From positions 1-7,435 of the forward strand of contig JAUVLL010000162.1 in NCBI GenBank assembly GCA_030600745.1: DNA of 7,435 nt, given 5' to 3'. Position numbers and translations under genes: made by a program. Below the pieces are notes generated by a model that worked only from the letters and a program-made list of their open reading frames with translations, had not been told where the DNA came from and ran no database searches. This DNA comes from Spirochaetaceae bacterium (GTDB lineage Bacteria > Spirochaetota > Spirochaetia > B11-G9). Below are positions 6,343 to 7,435 of this stretch, piece by piece. Within the stretch, counting starts at the first letter, position 1, and every line of letters starts with the position of its first letter.

Positions 6343-7435
6343 TTGATCTTCCTCATATAATGGTCCTTCATATCGATTTCAAAATCTTCGTTTGAGTCAT
6401 ATTTTCTACCAAACACATCAGACCATAGGGATTTATCTTCCATACACATATAAAAATATACCTTCTCTTTCCATTTTTCAGAAAATCTGTTGTAAACCGA
6501 GATAAACATTCTGCGTTTCAGATCGAGAGGATAGGATAACTTACCCTCTGCATCCACAAGGGGCATTTGCAAAATCTTACTTTTCATTTTTCGTCTGCGA
6601 AGTTGTTTGATTACAGGTTTGATAAAGGTCAGAGTTCCCAGAGATATAAGTGCTACTTCATCAGGTGAAAAGTTATCCTGAATGTAATCTATCAGAGTAT
6701 GATATTCTTTCTCCCAGCCCTTATATTCAACAATCGGATGAAAGTGAAATCCTACAAGAATACCCATATCCGCAACGGCCCGTGCTGCATCCAGTCTTTC
6801 CTTCAGAGTTGCTGTATAATGCTCTTCTGCATCTATAATTACATCTGTATTAAGTGACCATGTTACCAATACATTACAGGGGATATCATTGTTATGAAAA
6901 TAACCAATTGCATTGGATTTTGTTTTAAGTTCAAGTATTACATTACAATTTTCCCGGGCAAAGGCAAAAATATCATCAAGAATCCCATCTTTATTACCCC
7001 ACATAAGGGAATCTGAGGACTGACCCGTTCCAATATGATAGATTTTCTCAGGATCAAGTTTAAGATTTTTCAGCTTAGCCCTTAGATTTTTATGAAGATA
7101 TATTTTCCCATCTGTATAAAAGGATTGAATAGAGCAGTAACTGCAGTCAAAACCACAATTTTTAACTGCATCCAGTGTAAGGAGATTACAGCATCTTGTT
7201 TTTTCGCTTGCTACAGGACAGTTTCCAAGGATAATAGAATCATCTGACTGGCTTACAAAGTCCAGTTTTGGCGGAGGGATTTGCTGAGGTTTAAATTTAC
7301 TGTAGTCATTACTCTGCTGCTTTAAGAATTCCCATTTTCCAGTTATTCCCTTAAGCAGTTTCTGCCGAAGATTTTTTCCATTTAATTTATCCGTACAATC
7401 TTCATTCCAGATAGAAGATAACTCTCCCTCCTGCC
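6300..7435 (-). CDS. Radical SAM protein of the spore photoproduct lyase (SPL) family, 5' partial
   Basis: The frame runs without a stop from the right edge (first full codon 7431-7433) to the TGA at 6300-6302, giving 377 visible residues. The ATG at 7002-7004 is internal. Upstream of it the frame encodes NCGFDCSYCSIQ, a CX3CX2C [4Fe-4S]/S-adenosylmethionine motif (visible Cys93, Cys97, Cys100; 7134-7157), then YHIGTGQSSDSL. Downstream come typical SPL-family stretches: LELKTKSNAIGYF, WSLNT, EEHYTATLKERLDAARAVADMGILVGFHFHPIVEYKGWEKEY, and LISLGTLTF. True SPL repairs the UV-induced spore photoproduct by a radical mechanism. This protein appears to have no Cys where B. subtilis SPL has its catalytic Cys141 (the aligned stretch is IGTGQ), and nothing in the window suggests sporulation, so its substrate may differ. 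It is the upstream gene of an operon with the degenerate-GGDEF protein. Confidence 0.9.
   Translation of the reverse strand, partial: QEGELSSIWNEDCTDKLNGKNLRQKLLKGITGKWEFLKQQSNDYSKFKPQQIPPPKLDFVSQSDDSIILGNCPVASEKTRCCNLLTLDAVKNCGFDCSYCSIQSFYTDGKIYLHKNLRAKLKNLKLDPEKIYHIGTGQSSDSLMWGNKDGILDDIFAFARENCNVILELKTKSNAIGYFHNNDIPCNVLVTWSLNTDVIIDAEEHYTATLKERLDAARAVADMGILVGFHFHPIVEYKGWEKEYHTLIDYIQDNFSPDEVALISLGTLTFIKPVIKQLRRRKMKSKILQMPLVDAEGKLSYPLDLKRRMFISVYNRFSEKWKEKVYFYMCMEDKSLWSDVFGRKYDSNEDFEIDMKDHYMRKIKWLKDRKKNMNPVN
6348..6354 (-). promoter_or_regulatory. Ribosome binding site of the degenerate-GGDEF gene, inside the SPL-like gene
   Basis: On the minus strand GAGGAAG ends 5 bases before the ATG at 6340-6342. 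This strong match supports the long version of the protein despite the 43-bp overlap. The next in-frame Met is residue 32. Confidence 0.65.

Noticed and set aside
7002..7004. ATG at 7004 as the start of the SPL-like gene
   Set aside because: The upstream frame is open to 7435 and encodes the radical SAM CX3CX2C motif; starting at 7004 would remove the catalytic cluster.

Overview
This AT-rich bacterial window is densely packed with protein genes, and both edge genes are cut by the window. The taxon cannot be fixed by eye. Strong AGGAG/GAGGAAG-type ribosome binding sites, a fused PabB-PabC, a Ptb-family acyltransferase and a large poorly conserved protein beside an SPL-like radical SAM enzyme suggest an anaerobic or fermentative bacterium. 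My best guess is a spirochaete, with a clostridium-like Firmicute as the alternative (inference, low confidence).

Layout. (1) The left edge to 1379 (+) holds most of a bifunctional aminodeoxychorismate synthase / aminodeoxychorismate lyase (PabB-PabC, p-aminobenzoate branch of folate synthesis). Its reading frame is open to the window edge, so the start lies outside. (2) A 66-codon frame at 1376-1576 (-) meets it tail to tail with a 4-bp overlap. It reads as the N-terminal metal-binding domain of a Zn/Cd P-type ATPase joined directly to that ATPase's last membrane helix, which is an in-frame internal-deletion remnant. It keeps a good ribosome binding site, a near-perfect sigma-70 promoter and an ArsR/SmtB-like dyad inside the promoter. 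(3) At 1826-3909 (+) lies a two-gene operon joined by a TAATG stop/start overlap: a fold-type I PLP aminotransferase of the 2-aminoadipate/aromatic group, and a phosphate acetyl/butyryltransferase family protein. No butyrate kinase follows. (4) From the right edge back to 3889 (-) lies a second two-gene operon. A radical SAM protein of the spore photoproduct lyase (SPL) family is cut by the right edge. Its 3' end overlaps by 43 bp an 817-residue protein whose C-terminus is a GGDEF fold that has lost its metal-binding and signature residues. This operon collides with the end of the acyltransferase gene in a 21-bp convergent overlap.

How the genes fit together. The aminotransferase and acyltransferase could act on neighbouring steps of amino-acid fermentation (amino acid to 2-oxo acid; later acyl-CoA to acyl-phosphate), with the oxidoreductase and kinase encoded elsewhere. 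The SPL-like enzyme and the degenerate-GGDEF protein are probably co-translated and are the least explained unit here. The SPL-like protein has the CX3CX2C cluster but apparently no cysteine at the place of the SPL catalytic cysteine. No RNA genes, CRISPR arrays, insertion sequences or convincing intrinsic terminators were seen. The only sizeable gap (1577-1825) is filled by two back-to-back promoter regions.
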